From contig NZ_JBEXCV010000063.1 of assembly GCF_040605455.1 (NCBI RefSeq), positions 1 through 45,204 on the forward strand: a stretch of DNA of 45,204 nt. The letters are read 5' to 3'. The stretch comes from Embleya sp040605455. GTDB taxonomy: Bacteria; Actinomycetota; Actinomycetes; Streptomycetales; Streptomycetaceae. Below the pieces are notes generated by a model. It was given only the letters and a program-made list of their open reading frames with translations. It ran no database searches and had not been told where the DNA came from. Made by a program: the position numbers and the translations under genes. This document shows positions 33,613-41,042 of the stretch, in pieces. Numbering within the stretch: position 1 is the first letter of the stretch; each line of letters starts with the position of its first letter.

Positions 33613-34952
33613 AGACCGTCCAGTTCGTCGGCCGGCGGTTTGGCCGACCACTCCACGAACGAGGGCAGTTGCTCGTCGGAGCCCACGCCGAGGATCCGGT
33701 CGAGGATCCGGCGGCTGCGCCATGCGGTCAGGCTCAGGTTGGGATCGGCCAGGCCGCGCTGCCCGCGGGCAGCGTTCTGCATGAAGATCAGGCGATCGCG
33801 AGGCCCGTCCCACAGCACCGCGAAATCCTGGTCGATGCGGTACTCGTCGCCCTCGCGCTCCAGCCGGTTCTCGATCGGTGCGAGGAAATCCGTCGGCGCC
33901 GGACGAAATCCCGTCGCCCAGACGATGGCATCCACATCCACGTACTCGGCCACGCCCGGCCGGTCGTTGTGGCCCAGCCCGATGGTCCAGCCGCCGGACT
34001 CGTTGCCGGTCACGTCGGTCACGCCACGGTTGGGAAGCAGGGCCAGCAGGTCGTGCGCCCCGGCGATGAAGCGGTGCTCGTAGCAGCGCTGGTAGATGTC
34101 CCGCAGCGTCGATTCGGAGATTCCGTCGCTGCTCAGCACGTTCCGATTGTTGAGCGACTCGCGGACTGTCCGGTCCAGACCGGAGAAGTATTCGGAGTAG
34201 CTCGGTACGTAATACTCGTTCGTGAACGGAGAGTCGTCGATGGGGAAATAGTTTCCGCGTCGTGATACCCAGGTCACCCGCCTGGGCAATTCCTGGAGCG
34301 GCCGGGATATCAGATCCAGGAACGCCTCCGCCCCGGACTGGCCGCCACCGACCACCGCGACCCGCTTGCCCGCCAGGCCGGTGCGGGTCCCGTCGATGAA
34401 GTCGGAGACGTGGAACTGGGTGTCGCCGAGCTTGTCCCGGGCCTGTTCCGGGACCCAGGGCCTGGTGCCGACGCCGACGCAGATGTTGTCCGCGGTCACG
34501 GTGCGACGGCTGGTGTGCACGACGAAGGATCCATCGAATTCGACGGTGAGCACCTTTTCGCCGAAGACTATGTTCTCGTTGCGCCGGCTGGCCCACTCCA
34601 GATAATTCCGGAACTCCCGACGGGGCACCGCGTCGTACTGGGCGTTGATGAAGTGGTAGATCTTCCCCTGCTCGTGCAGATACGAGAGGAAGGAAAACCC
34701 GTTCGTCGGGTCGGAGAGGAGGACGAGGTCCTTGAGCAGTGATACCTGCAAGGCCGCGCCGGGTATCTGCTGATTGTCGTGCCAGCCGAACTGCTCCCTC
34801 TGGTCGAGGAACAGGTTCGGCGTCTCCGAGCGCCCGTGCAGCAGCGATGCCAGGCTCAGATTGGCGGGACCGACTCCGATGCCGACGCAGCGGTACTGCG
34901 CCGACCGGTTTCCGCCGGTTTCCGGAATGCGATTCTCGACTGATTTTCCCAC
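33609..34952 (-). CDS. L-lysine N6-monooxygenase (SidA/IucD family)
   Basis: A 447-aa flavin N-hydroxylating monooxygenase. It starts with GTG at 34952; the nearest GGGAG is 12 bases away, so the start is less certain. The FAD loop is CVGIGVGPANLSLASLL, the NADPH loop VAVVGGGQSGAEAFLDL, and the family-ending motif DAIVWATGFRP. Substrate-side segments LQVSLLKDLVLLSDPTNGFS are typical of lysine and ornithine hydroxylases. It adds a hydroxyl to the lysine side-chain nitrogen, which activates it for N-N bond formation by the cupin-MetRS protein. It is the first gene of the operon. Codon use is less GC-rich than in its neighbours. A siderophore role is less likely because no acyltransferase/NIS-synthetase set is present. 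Confidence 0.9.
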   Translation of the reverse strand: MGKSVENRIPETGGNRSAQYRCVGIGVGPANLSLASLLHGRSETPNLFLDQREQFGWHDNQQIPGAALQVSLLKDLVLLSDPTNGFSFLSYLHEQGKIYHFINAQYDAVPRREFRNYLEWASRRNENIVFGEKVLTVEFDGSFVVHTSRRTVTADNICVGVGTRPWVPEQARDKLGDTQFHVSDFIDGTRTGLAGKRVAVVGGGQSGAEAFLDLISRPLQELPRRVTWVSRRGNYFPIDDSPFTNEYYVPSYSEYFSGLDRTVRESLNNRNVLSSDGISESTLRDIYQRCYEHRFIAGAHDLLALLPNRGVTDVTGNESGGWTIGLGHNDRPGVAEYVDVDAIVWATGFRPAPTDFLAPIENRLEREGDEYRIDQDFAVLWDGPRDRLIFMQNAARGQRGLADPNLSLTAWRSRRILDRILGVGSDEQLPSFVEWSAKPPADELDGL

Positions 34953-35189
34953 AGCTCGAAGACACTCCCAGCACTCGCGCAGGACTGATCATCCGGCGAA
35001 ATTCCGCGTCGTTCCGTGGGCCACTCACGGGGCGGCGACAGAACAGCTCGGGTGTGGTCGGGAGCCGGCCCCACCCGGGGCTTCACGACAGATGCTTCTC
35101 GGAGATTCGCCGCCCTGCGCCGCCTGAATCGCAAAGCTCTCCACGGCGGGAGCCGGACGGCGAAAAGCGGTCGGGTCACATCCATGCCA

Positions 35190-35215
35190 TGTTCACTGTT
35201 CGTTCCCTGTTCACT
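35190..35215. repeat. direct repeats TGTTCACT
   Basis: TGTTCACT occurs at 35190-35197 and 35208-35215, an 18-base step, with TGTTCG between. On the minus strand this reads AGTGAACA repeated, ahead of the operon. GTGAACAG also occurs once upstream of the WFIWYS-peptide gene (37577-37584). The repeats might be activator half-sites, but this is speculative. Confidence 0.4.
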
Positions 35216-35327
35216 TTTCGTCGACGGCTACGTCACCGGAACAGGTGGCGGGATCCGATTCCAATCCATCCTGTCAGTCGACATCGGCAGGAGGGAGAAC
35301 TTCGGGCCCGTCGGAGGTTATGGAACA

Positions 35328-35356
35328 GTTATTCGACTTCATTAAGGTGTCATCAA
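35328..35356 (-). promoter_or_regulatory. candidate promoter of the hydrazine operon
   Basis: On the minus strand TTGATG (35351-35356) and AATAAC (35328-35333) are 17 bases apart in an AT-rich patch. Transcription from here would give a leader of roughly 370 bases before the hydroxylase start, which is long, so a closer promoter may exist. No regulator gene lies in the cluster. Confidence 0.3.
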
Positions 35357-36117
35357 ATCTACGCACACGAGTCTACGCGGGCTGATGACCGAGCAAGACT
35401 CTATAGGAGTCATCGCGGCTTGGCTAGTGTATCGAGCGGACCCCACGGTAAAGATCAGTTACCGGTTCGTGATCACCCAACTTGAAGATCGGATTCCGCT
35501 TGACTCGATCCAAAACAAGTTTTGTGCCGGCATTGGCCGGGTTGTTTCCGCCGGCTATTGCCCGGGAACACGCGGCGAACCTGCGGCGAGGGGCGCCGAG
35601 AGATGTCACGACTCCCCGACCCCCGCCACAGGCAGCAGGAAGAGCAGATAGCCGGTCATGAAGGCGGCGAAGGAGTCCTGGAAGGCGGCCGAGGCGAGGC
35701 CGATGGCCCGTAGCGCGGGAACGTGCGCGACGAAACGCACGGGCCGATCACGGCCTACGACGTCAACGCGCGCTCGGACGACCGGGCATGTCACGACTCC
35801 TTCCGCACCACCTGCGGCCTATTTCACGACGGCCGCGCGCGAGAAGCGCTTTCGGGCGGCATGCGGTGCTCGCGGGCGGGTGCGCCCGTGCACCGCCCCC
35901 TCCGTATCCGGCAACCCCCACGGCCGGCTCGCCGCACCGTGTGGCGGCCTCCGGCCCCGGCCGACGCACGGCGCGCCGAGCCGAGCCGGGGCGGAGGTCG
36001 GCGCTTTCGCGATTCGGGCACCGGCAGGGGCTGTTCAGGCGCGGCGACGCGGGGTTCACTCGGAGGTACGGCATGTCCCAGCCGCGGCGACCGCATCGAA
36101 CGGACAGGAGCAATCCC

Positions 36118-36327
36118 ATGGTTCGACCGCTGATCCTCACCCGCAGGGCCCCCTCTCCCGACCCTGCCAGGGCATCCCGCCCGGCACTGCCCGAGCACCA
36201 CTTCGACGTCGCGCTCGGCCTCAACGTCACGGCCGACGGCACGCCGCTGATCCACGCGGACGGCAGCGCCGCGATCGGCGAGTACACCGGTACCCAGGAA
36301 GCCGGCCGGTGGAAGAAGGACGACTGA
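36118..36327 (+). CDS. putative ATP-grasp-modified RiPP-type precursor peptide
   Basis: A 69-aa peptide starting at ATG 36118, with ACAGGAG seven bases upstream. It reads MVRPLILTRRAPSPDPARAS, then LPEHHFDVALGLNVTADGTP, and ends EAGRWKKDD. The RP-x-LTR opening, a Pro-rich spacer, then F-D-x-x-x-x-L-N-V-x-A-D-G-T-P and a Thr/Gly/Glu-containing tail resemble the actinobacterial precursor family called ATP-grasp-modified RiPP (TgmA-like). The partner ATP-grasp ligase and methyltransferase usually found beside it are missing; the next gene is kinase-like. The assignment is by motif pattern only. Confidence 0.6.
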   Translation: MVRPLILTRRAPSPDPARASRPALPEHHFDVALGLNVTADGTPLIHADGSAAIGEYTGTQEAGRWKKDD

Positions 36328-36439
36328 CGTCCGCACGTCGTGCAGGTCGCCGCCGGGCTCAACGGCCCCACCGCCCGGCGGCGTTCCGCGTCACCCGGCG
36401 GTCGCGCCGGCGGCTCGTGCGGACCGCGAGGAGGTGACG

Positions 36440-37264
36440 ATGGACCCGCTGCTCGCCGCAGCCCTGGAAAACCTGGGCATCGCCGAGGCGCCCCGCCCGC
36501 TGACCCGCGACCACACAGCCGCCTGGCGCACCCGGCACTGGAAGATCAGGACCGCGACCGGACCCGCCGATGTCGCGGCGCTGATGCACGAGGCCCGCGC
36601 CGTCACCCTCCTGCACGAGCAGGATCTGCATCCGGCGGGGGCCGCGAGCGCACGCCTCGGCGACGGTGCGTGGATCGCGATCGCCTGGCGACCGGGCACC
36701 ACCCTGTGGGACTGGTGCGTCGCCGCCCGCCGCACCGGCACGCCCGGCACCCGAGCGACCCTGCGTCGGATCGCCCATCGCGCGTTCACCCCGCTCGCCG
36801 CACTCCACGCGGGCGGCTGGCGGCACGGCGACATCCAACCCGCCAACATCCTGATCACCCCGGCCAACACGGTCGAGTTCATCGACCACGACCTCGCCCA
36901 CCACCCCGACCTGCCACTGCCGAGCCCCTACCGAGGCGGCATGGACCAGTCCACCGCACCCGAGATCGCCCGCGAACTCCTCGACGGCAAACCCGACGCC
37001 GCCGTCACCCTCACCGAAGCCGCCGAGGTCTACAGCATGGGCGCATCGCTGCGCTGGGCCTGGACCGGCCACGCGCCCGCCACCACCCGTCTGCTCGGCC
37101 CCGGTGTCACCGCCGAGGACATCCTCGGGGACATCGCCACCGGCCGACACCGTGCCGCGCTGACCGACCACCGCCCGTGGACCGACCCCGAACTCGAGGC
37201 CCTGATCGAGACGACCACCACCCGGGACCCGGCCCACCGGACCCGGAACCCCGCCCGCCGCTGA
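36440..37264 (+). CDS. protein-kinase-like phosphotransferase
   Basis: A 274-aa protein with the core of a protein kinase/phosphotransferase. The start is put at ATG 36440, five bases after AGGAGG; a GTG at 36434 lies within that site. The catalytic loop is HGD-I-Q-P-A-N (129-136, in WRHGDIQPANILIT), and the metal-binding motif is DHD (149-151) in EFIDHDLAHH. The N-lobe is short, with no obvious glycine loop. It begins 112 bases after the small RiPP-like precursor gene and on the same strand, so they may be co-transcribed. It may phosphorylate that peptide or be a degraded regulatory kinase. It ends without membrane or sensor domains. Confidence 0.7.
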   Translation: MDPLLAAALENLGIAEAPRPLTRDHTAAWRTRHWKIRTATGPADVAALMHEARAVTLLHEQDLHPAGAASARLGDGAWIAIAWRPGTTLWDWCVAARRTGTPGTRATLRRIAHRAFTPLAALHAGGWRHGDIQPANILITPANTVEFIDHDLAHHPDLPLPSPYRGGMDQSTAPEIARELLDGKPDAAVTLTEAAEVYSMGASLRWAWTGHAPATTRLLGPGVTAEDILGDIATGRHRAALTDHRPWTDPELEALIETTTTRDPAHRTRNPARR

Positions 37265-37802
37265 GCAGCGAGCGGAGCCGCCCCCGGACGCCGAATCGGC
37301 GCGCCGGTGACGCCTACGCGTTCCTCCACCAGTTCGGTGAACGCCTTCCGTTCCCCGAGTCGGCAGCGCATCACCAACAGATCGCTGTCTCTGTCGCCGA
37401 CCACCGCACCCCCTCCATCGCACCGCATGTGCCGGGTAAGTCGGCACGCGCCGCGGAAACGTTCACGCCCCCGCCCCGGCTGAAAACGGCTGTTCGTGCC
37501 CGCGTCGCGAGTCTGTGGGCAACCGGCTCGTCGGCATGGGCACAAGATCGACAAACAACTGTTTTCCAGGGTTTGTGTGAACAGTTTGTGAGTATGCTTG
37601 GATAAGTGCCGGCCGGATATGAGCGGCTTGTTATAGCGGTGTTTTTGATCTGTGATCCACGTCACATTGACTCGCCTTTAGTCTCGGGGATTCACTTTCC
37701 AGGCGACGAGAATCGGAAAGTCGGATTCTGTAGCGATGGTTTATCGCCCGACCGCCCGAGTCATGCCCGACTCGGCCGGTTCACAGTCACCTGGAGGTTG
37801 TC
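37265..37802. other. promoter-bearing gap upstream of the WFIWYS peptide gene
   Basis: This 538-base region has no credible gene. Its right half is AT-rich and holds a CRP-like palindrome, a TTGACT hexamer, and an imperfect inverted repeat around 37553-37588 (arms AACTGTT and AACAGTT). A leader of roughly 100 bases would precede the peptide start. Confidence 0.5.
37651..37666 (+). promoter_or_regulatory. CRP-type binding site
   Basis: TGTGATCCACGTCACA is a perfect TGTGA-N6-TCACA palindrome. It also fits the GTG-N6-G-N-CAC pattern described for Streptomyces Crp. A TTGACT (37667-37672), possibly a -35 element, follows directly. This placement suits control of the peptide-P450 pair, as activator or repressor. 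Confidence 0.55.
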
Positions 37803-37889
37803 GTGATCAAGATCGTCAACTCATTCTCCAAGAGGTTCCGGACCGAGAAGTCCCTGAAGTCCGCCACCTGGTTCATCTGGTACAGCTGA
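37803..37889 (+). CDS. atropopeptide-like (tryptorubin-type) precursor peptide
   Basis: A 28-aa peptide too short for routine gene calling. GTG at 37803 follows TGGAGG by four to five bases. The leader begins MIKIVNSFSKRF and continues with a Lys/Ser-rich stretch (EKSLKSA). The C-terminal part is TWFIWYS. Tryptorubin A is made from a core AWYIWY, whose aromatic residues a single P450 joins. Here the Trp-aromatic-Ile-Trp-Tyr pattern is kept, with Phe in place of Tyr and an added C-terminal Ser. A P450 gene lies 191 bases downstream on the same strand. Leader length and charge also match that family as I know it. The core boundary (AT|WFIWYS, T|WFIWYS or other) is undecided. Confidence 0.82.
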   Translation: MIKIVNSFSKRFRTEKSLKSATWFIWYS

Positions 37890-38080
37890 TCGACACACCC
37901 TGAGAACCGGTTGATCATCGAACCGACGCGGGCCGTGCCTGCCGCCGCCGCACGATCGATACTCCTGCGGTAGCGCCGTCTCGGCCCGACGAAGCGTCGG
38001 TTCGCCGTCCGGGCTCGCGTCCGGTGCAGCCGTACGTCGGCGGCACCGGACGCGAGACTCCCACCATGTGGAGAGCACCG

Positions 38081-39145
38081 ATGAGTCGATCCGATACGGT
38101 CGGGCGCGCCCGGGCCACGGTTTTTTCACCGAAGATCGAAGAACTCCTCCGGGAACGTCGCGGGGTGAAGTTTTTTCGGGTGGACGCCGACACCGTCGGA
38201 GTCGCCGATCCGGACCTGATCGAGAAACTCCTCGGGAGCAGGTCCGCCCATGAATTCGAGCGGCCGACTTTCAAGCCGTTGTACGGAAGATCCATTGCCC
38301 GTTCGGAGGCGGCCGATGTACTTCAGGCGCTCTCGCGGGACGTCCGTGCCGCTTTACACGGGCCGGTTCCCGATTCCGTGGATCTTTCCGGAGACTGGCC
38401 GAACGTGGGCCACGCCTATCTTCGTGATCTGCTTTTCCGCCCCGATCCGTTGCGACTGCGTGTGCTCACGGATCGTCGACTTGAGGCGCTGCCCGTACTG
38501 GCTCGGGCCGCGGTCCGCACGAGCGCCGCGCTACCCGGCACGCCCGACCCCGAAGCGCCCATGTCGCAGCTCGCGGCGCTGACCGCCACGGCAGCCGCGG
38601 ACTCGGACAACCGGCACTATGCGCTGGGCCTGTACCGACGGGTGGCGGCCCCGGTGTGCCTGGGTGTGTCGGCGCTGGTCGCCAACGCCCTCTGGCTCGG
38701 CTCGCCGTTCGACGCCGACGTGTCGAACCGGCACATCGTGCTGGAGTCGCTGCGCCTGCTGCCCCCGTCGTGGAACATCCTGCGTGTGGCCTCACCCGAG
38801 TTTCCCGCCCTGGACTCCCGGATCGGTCCGAACGACGACGTGTTGCTGCTCCCGCTGCTCAGCCATCGCGATCCGGAACTGTGGGTCGACCCGGACGACT
38901 TCCGACCGGAACGCTGGAGCGACCCGGACGCCGACGACCACGCGGGGTACTTCCCCTTCGGCCACGCCTCCGATCGCTGCCGCGGCCGACACCTGATCAT
39001 GCCGCTGGCCGAGCACCTCCTCGATCGCATTCGCTCCCAGGGCCTCACGGTGAACCCGCACCAGACCACCGCCAAGGTGCCCCTCGCCGGCCTGCTCGGC
39101 GTCACACGGGTACGGATGACGCGAACCGGCCTGTCACAAGTGTGA
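38081..39145 (+). CDS. cytochrome P450, RiPP-modifying (atropopeptide type)
   Basis: A 354-aa P450, short for the family (about 400). The start at ATG 38081 follows GGAG by seven bases; an ATG at 38066 is less well placed. ExxR is Glu222-Ser-Leu-Arg225 (LESLRLLPP), the PERW-type motif is DDFRPERWSDP, and the haem ligand is Cys300 in FPFGHASDRCRGRHL. The I-helix region (YRRVAAPVCLGVSALVANAL) lacks the usual (A/G)Gx(D/E)T acid-alcohol pair. Codon 92 is TTA (38354-38356), so translation should need the bldA tRNA. It probably cross-links the aromatic residues of the upstream 28-aa peptide by C-C or C-N bonds. No transporter or protease gene is adjacent. Confidence 0.85.
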   Translation: MSRSDTVGRARATVFSPKIEELLRERRGVKFFRVDADTVGVADPDLIEKLLGSRSAHEFERPTFKPLYGRSIARSEAADVLQALSRDVRAALHGPVPDSVDLSGDWPNVGHAYLRDLLFRPDPLRLRVLTDRRLEALPVLARAAVRTSAALPGTPDPEAPMSQLAALTATAAADSDNRHYALGLYRRVAAPVCLGVSALVANALWLGSPFDADVSNRHIVLESLRLLPPSWNILRVASPEFPALDSRIGPNDDVLLLPLLSHRDPELWVDPDDFRPERWSDPDADDHAGYFPFGHASDRCRGRHLIMPLAEHLLDRIRSQGLTVNPHQTTAKVPLAGLLGVTRVRMTRTGLSQV

Positions 39146-39221
39146 GTTCGGCATAGCGATTGCCGCCGATGTAGACCGTCGCGTCGCGTCGCGGTGACAC
39201 GGGGCGGTGTGGTGTCGGTCC

Positions 39222-40784
39222 TCAGCGCACCCGCCCGGCCGGGGTGCCGTGCAGGATCGCCATTGCCGCGTTGTGCCCCGGGATACCGCTCACGCCGCCG
39301 CCGCGTCGCGCCCCGGCCCCGCACAGCAGGATTCGCTCGTGGGCCGTCTCGACACCCCACGTGCCGTGCGTCTCGGCATCCTGCGCGTACGGCCAGGACA
39401 AGTCCCGATGGAAGATGTGCCCGGCGGGCAGCCCGAGTTCGTGCTCCAGGTCCAGGGGCGTGCGTACCTCCAGACACGGATTGCCGTCGCCGTCGCGCAG
39501 CAGGCAGTCCTCGATCGGCTCGGCAAGCACGCCGTCGACCGAGTCGAGCATCGCGCGCAGCGCCTTCGCCCGAGCGCCGTCGTTGTCCTCGGCGAACAGG
39601 CGCGCGGGCATGTGCAGGCCGAACAGCGTCAACGTGTGCACGCCCGCGGCCCGTGCCCGCGGACCCAGGATGGAGGGGTCGGTCAGCGTATGGCAGTACA
39701 TCTCACCGGGCGGCGGCGTCGGCATCTCGCCACCCGCGGCACGCCCGTAGGCCGCCGCGAGTTGGGCGTAGCCCTCGTTGACATGGAACGTGCCCGCGAA
39801 CGCCCGTTGCGGGTCCGCGAGCGGGTCGCGCAGGCGCGGCAGCCGGGCGAGAACCATGTTGACCTTGAGCTGTGATCCCTCCGGCGCGGGCCCGTCGGGA
39901 GGATCACCCAGGAGCCGGTTCAGCGTGTCGGGCGCGACGGCGGCAAGCACGTGCCCACCCGTCACCCGATACTCCCGGTCGCCGATCGTGTATCGCACCT
40001 CGCCGTCGGGGTCCACGGAGCCGACCACCGCCCCGGTACGCAGCTGTGCCCCCGCCGCACGGGCCGCGTCGGCAAGGCCCGCGGTGACGGCGCCCATGCC
40101 GCCCACCGGTACGTCCCAATCGCCCGTTCCGCCGCCGACGACGTGATAGAGGAAGCAGCGGTTCTGCCGCAGCGCGGGGTCGTCCATCGGGGCGAACGTA
40201 CCGATCAGCGCGTCCGTGGCCACCACGCCGCGCACCGTGTCGTCGGCGAACTCCGCCTCGATCAGGCCGGACAGGGGCTGCGTGAACACCGCGTCCCAGA
40301 TCCGTTCGTCGTCCACGAGCCGGCGGAACTCGGCTGCGGAGCGCAACGGTTCGGTGAGGGTGGGAAACACCCGACCGGCCAGTCGCGCCGTGGCCGCGCC
40401 GAATCGCTCCCACGCGTCGGCCTCGCGCGAGCCCGCGAAGCGGGTCAATTCGGCGCGGGTGCGTTCTGGGTCCGCGGCGTCGACGAGGAAGCCGCCGGCG
40501 CCGAGCGGGGTGTACGACCCGACCCGGCGCCGGCGCAGCTCGATGGGCAGCCGCAGATCGTCGACGATCTTTCGAGGCAGCAGACTGACGAGGTACGAGT
40601 AGCGGGACAGCCGCACGTCGACCCCGGGAAACGGCCGGCACGACACCGCCGCGCCGCCCACGTCGTCCAGCCGTTCCAGCACCAGGACCGACCGGCCCGC
40701 CTGTGCCGAATAGGCGGCCGCGACCAGACCGTTGTGCCCGCCCCCGACCACGACGACGTCGAATCTCCCACCGTCACGCACCAC
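39222..40784 (-). CDS. phytoene-desaturase/PYROXD2-like FAD oxidoreductase
   Basis: A 520-aa flavoprotein of the carotenoid-desaturase-like group. GTG at 40784 has GGAGG six bases upstream; the longer frame to 40823 lacks a signal. FDVVVVGGGHNGLVAAAYSA is the FAD loop, and VLVLERLDDVGGAAVSCRPF and DVRLSRYSYLVSLLPR follow. LLCGAGARRGGGVSGIPGHN is the typical C-terminal FAD contact. The overall match is to the widespread PYROXD2-like branch rather than to true phytoene desaturases, and no carotenoid genes are nearby. It is convergent with the P450 gene, so a role in peptide tailoring is not supported by operon structure. The substrate is unknown. Confidence 0.82.
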   Translation of the reverse strand: MVRDGGRFDVVVVGGGHNGLVAAAYSAQAGRSVLVLERLDDVGGAAVSCRPFPGVDVRLSRYSYLVSLLPRKIVDDLRLPIELRRRRVGSYTPLGAGGFLVDAADPERTRAELTRFAGSREADAWERFGAATARLAGRVFPTLTEPLRSAAEFRRLVDDERIWDAVFTQPLSGLIEAEFADDTVRGVVATDALIGTFAPMDDPALRQNRCFLYHVVGGGTGDWDVPVGGMGAVTAGLADAARAAGAQLRTGAVVGSVDPDGEVRYTIGDREYRVTGGHVLAAVAPDTLNRLLGDPPDGPAPEGSQLKVNMVLARLPRLRDPLADPQRAFAGTFHVNEGYAQLAAAYGRAAGGEMPTPPPGEMYCHTLTDPSILGPRARAAGVHTLTLFGLHMPARLFAEDNDGARAKALRAMLDSVDGVLAEPIEDCLLRDGDGNPCLEVRTPLDLEHELGLPAGHIFHRDLSWPYAQDAETHGTWGVETAHERILLCGAGARRGGGVSGIPGHNAAMAILHGTPAGRVR

Positions 40785-41042
40785 ATCCGCCTCCGGAATC
40801 AGCGATCTCGGGCCACCGGGCAACCACGCACGAGGCAGCGTAGGCGCACACCCGGCTCACCGGCCCGACAAATCGCCCCGGCCGTCGTCTCCAGGACCAC
40901 GTTCACCCCAACTCGCGGAGCCGGCGCCGGAGGTCCCGGGACCGCCGTACTCGTCGATCCGCCCGACCACCAAGCGGGGTCGCCCTACGGCGCCGGTGCT
41001 ATCGGACCGAGCGGTCCGACCGGTCAGAGCGATCCGACCGGT

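Larger units (their letters stand above)
34953..36117. other. long regulatory gap upstream of the biosynthetic operon
   Basis: About 1.2 kb without a convincing gene separates the operon (minus) from the peptide gene at 36118 (plus). The part from 35180 to 35540 is markedly more AT-rich than the rest. It includes a candidate operon promoter, direct repeats, and two short inverted repeats: one at 35397-35411 (GACTC and GAGTC arms) and one at 35511-35524 (CAAAAC-AA-GTTTTG). A minus-strand frame at 35606-35794 contains a hydrophobic FMTGYLLFLLPVAG segment but has no start signal; it may be debris. Confidence 0.5.

Noticed and set aside
33609..34952. Hydroxamate siderophore cluster
   Set aside because: A lysine hydroxylase is present, but there is no IucA/IucC-type synthetase, hydroxamate acyltransferase partner or siderophore uptake gene.
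35511..35524. Palindrome CAAAAC-AA-GTTTTG as an attachment site or terminator
   Set aside because: There is no integrase, tRNA or second copy nearby, and the AT-only stem is weak; it may be an operator but nothing supports a specific call.
35606..35794. Minus-strand frame with a hydrophobic segment as a small membrane protein
   Set aside because: No ribosome binding site or family resemblance; only about 20 residues look protein-like.
39222..40784. Oxidoreductase as a tailoring enzyme of the P450 peptide locus or as a carotenoid gene
   Set aside because: It is transcribed in the opposite direction with its own ribosome binding site, belongs to the widespread PYROXD2-like branch, and has no carotenoid neighbours.
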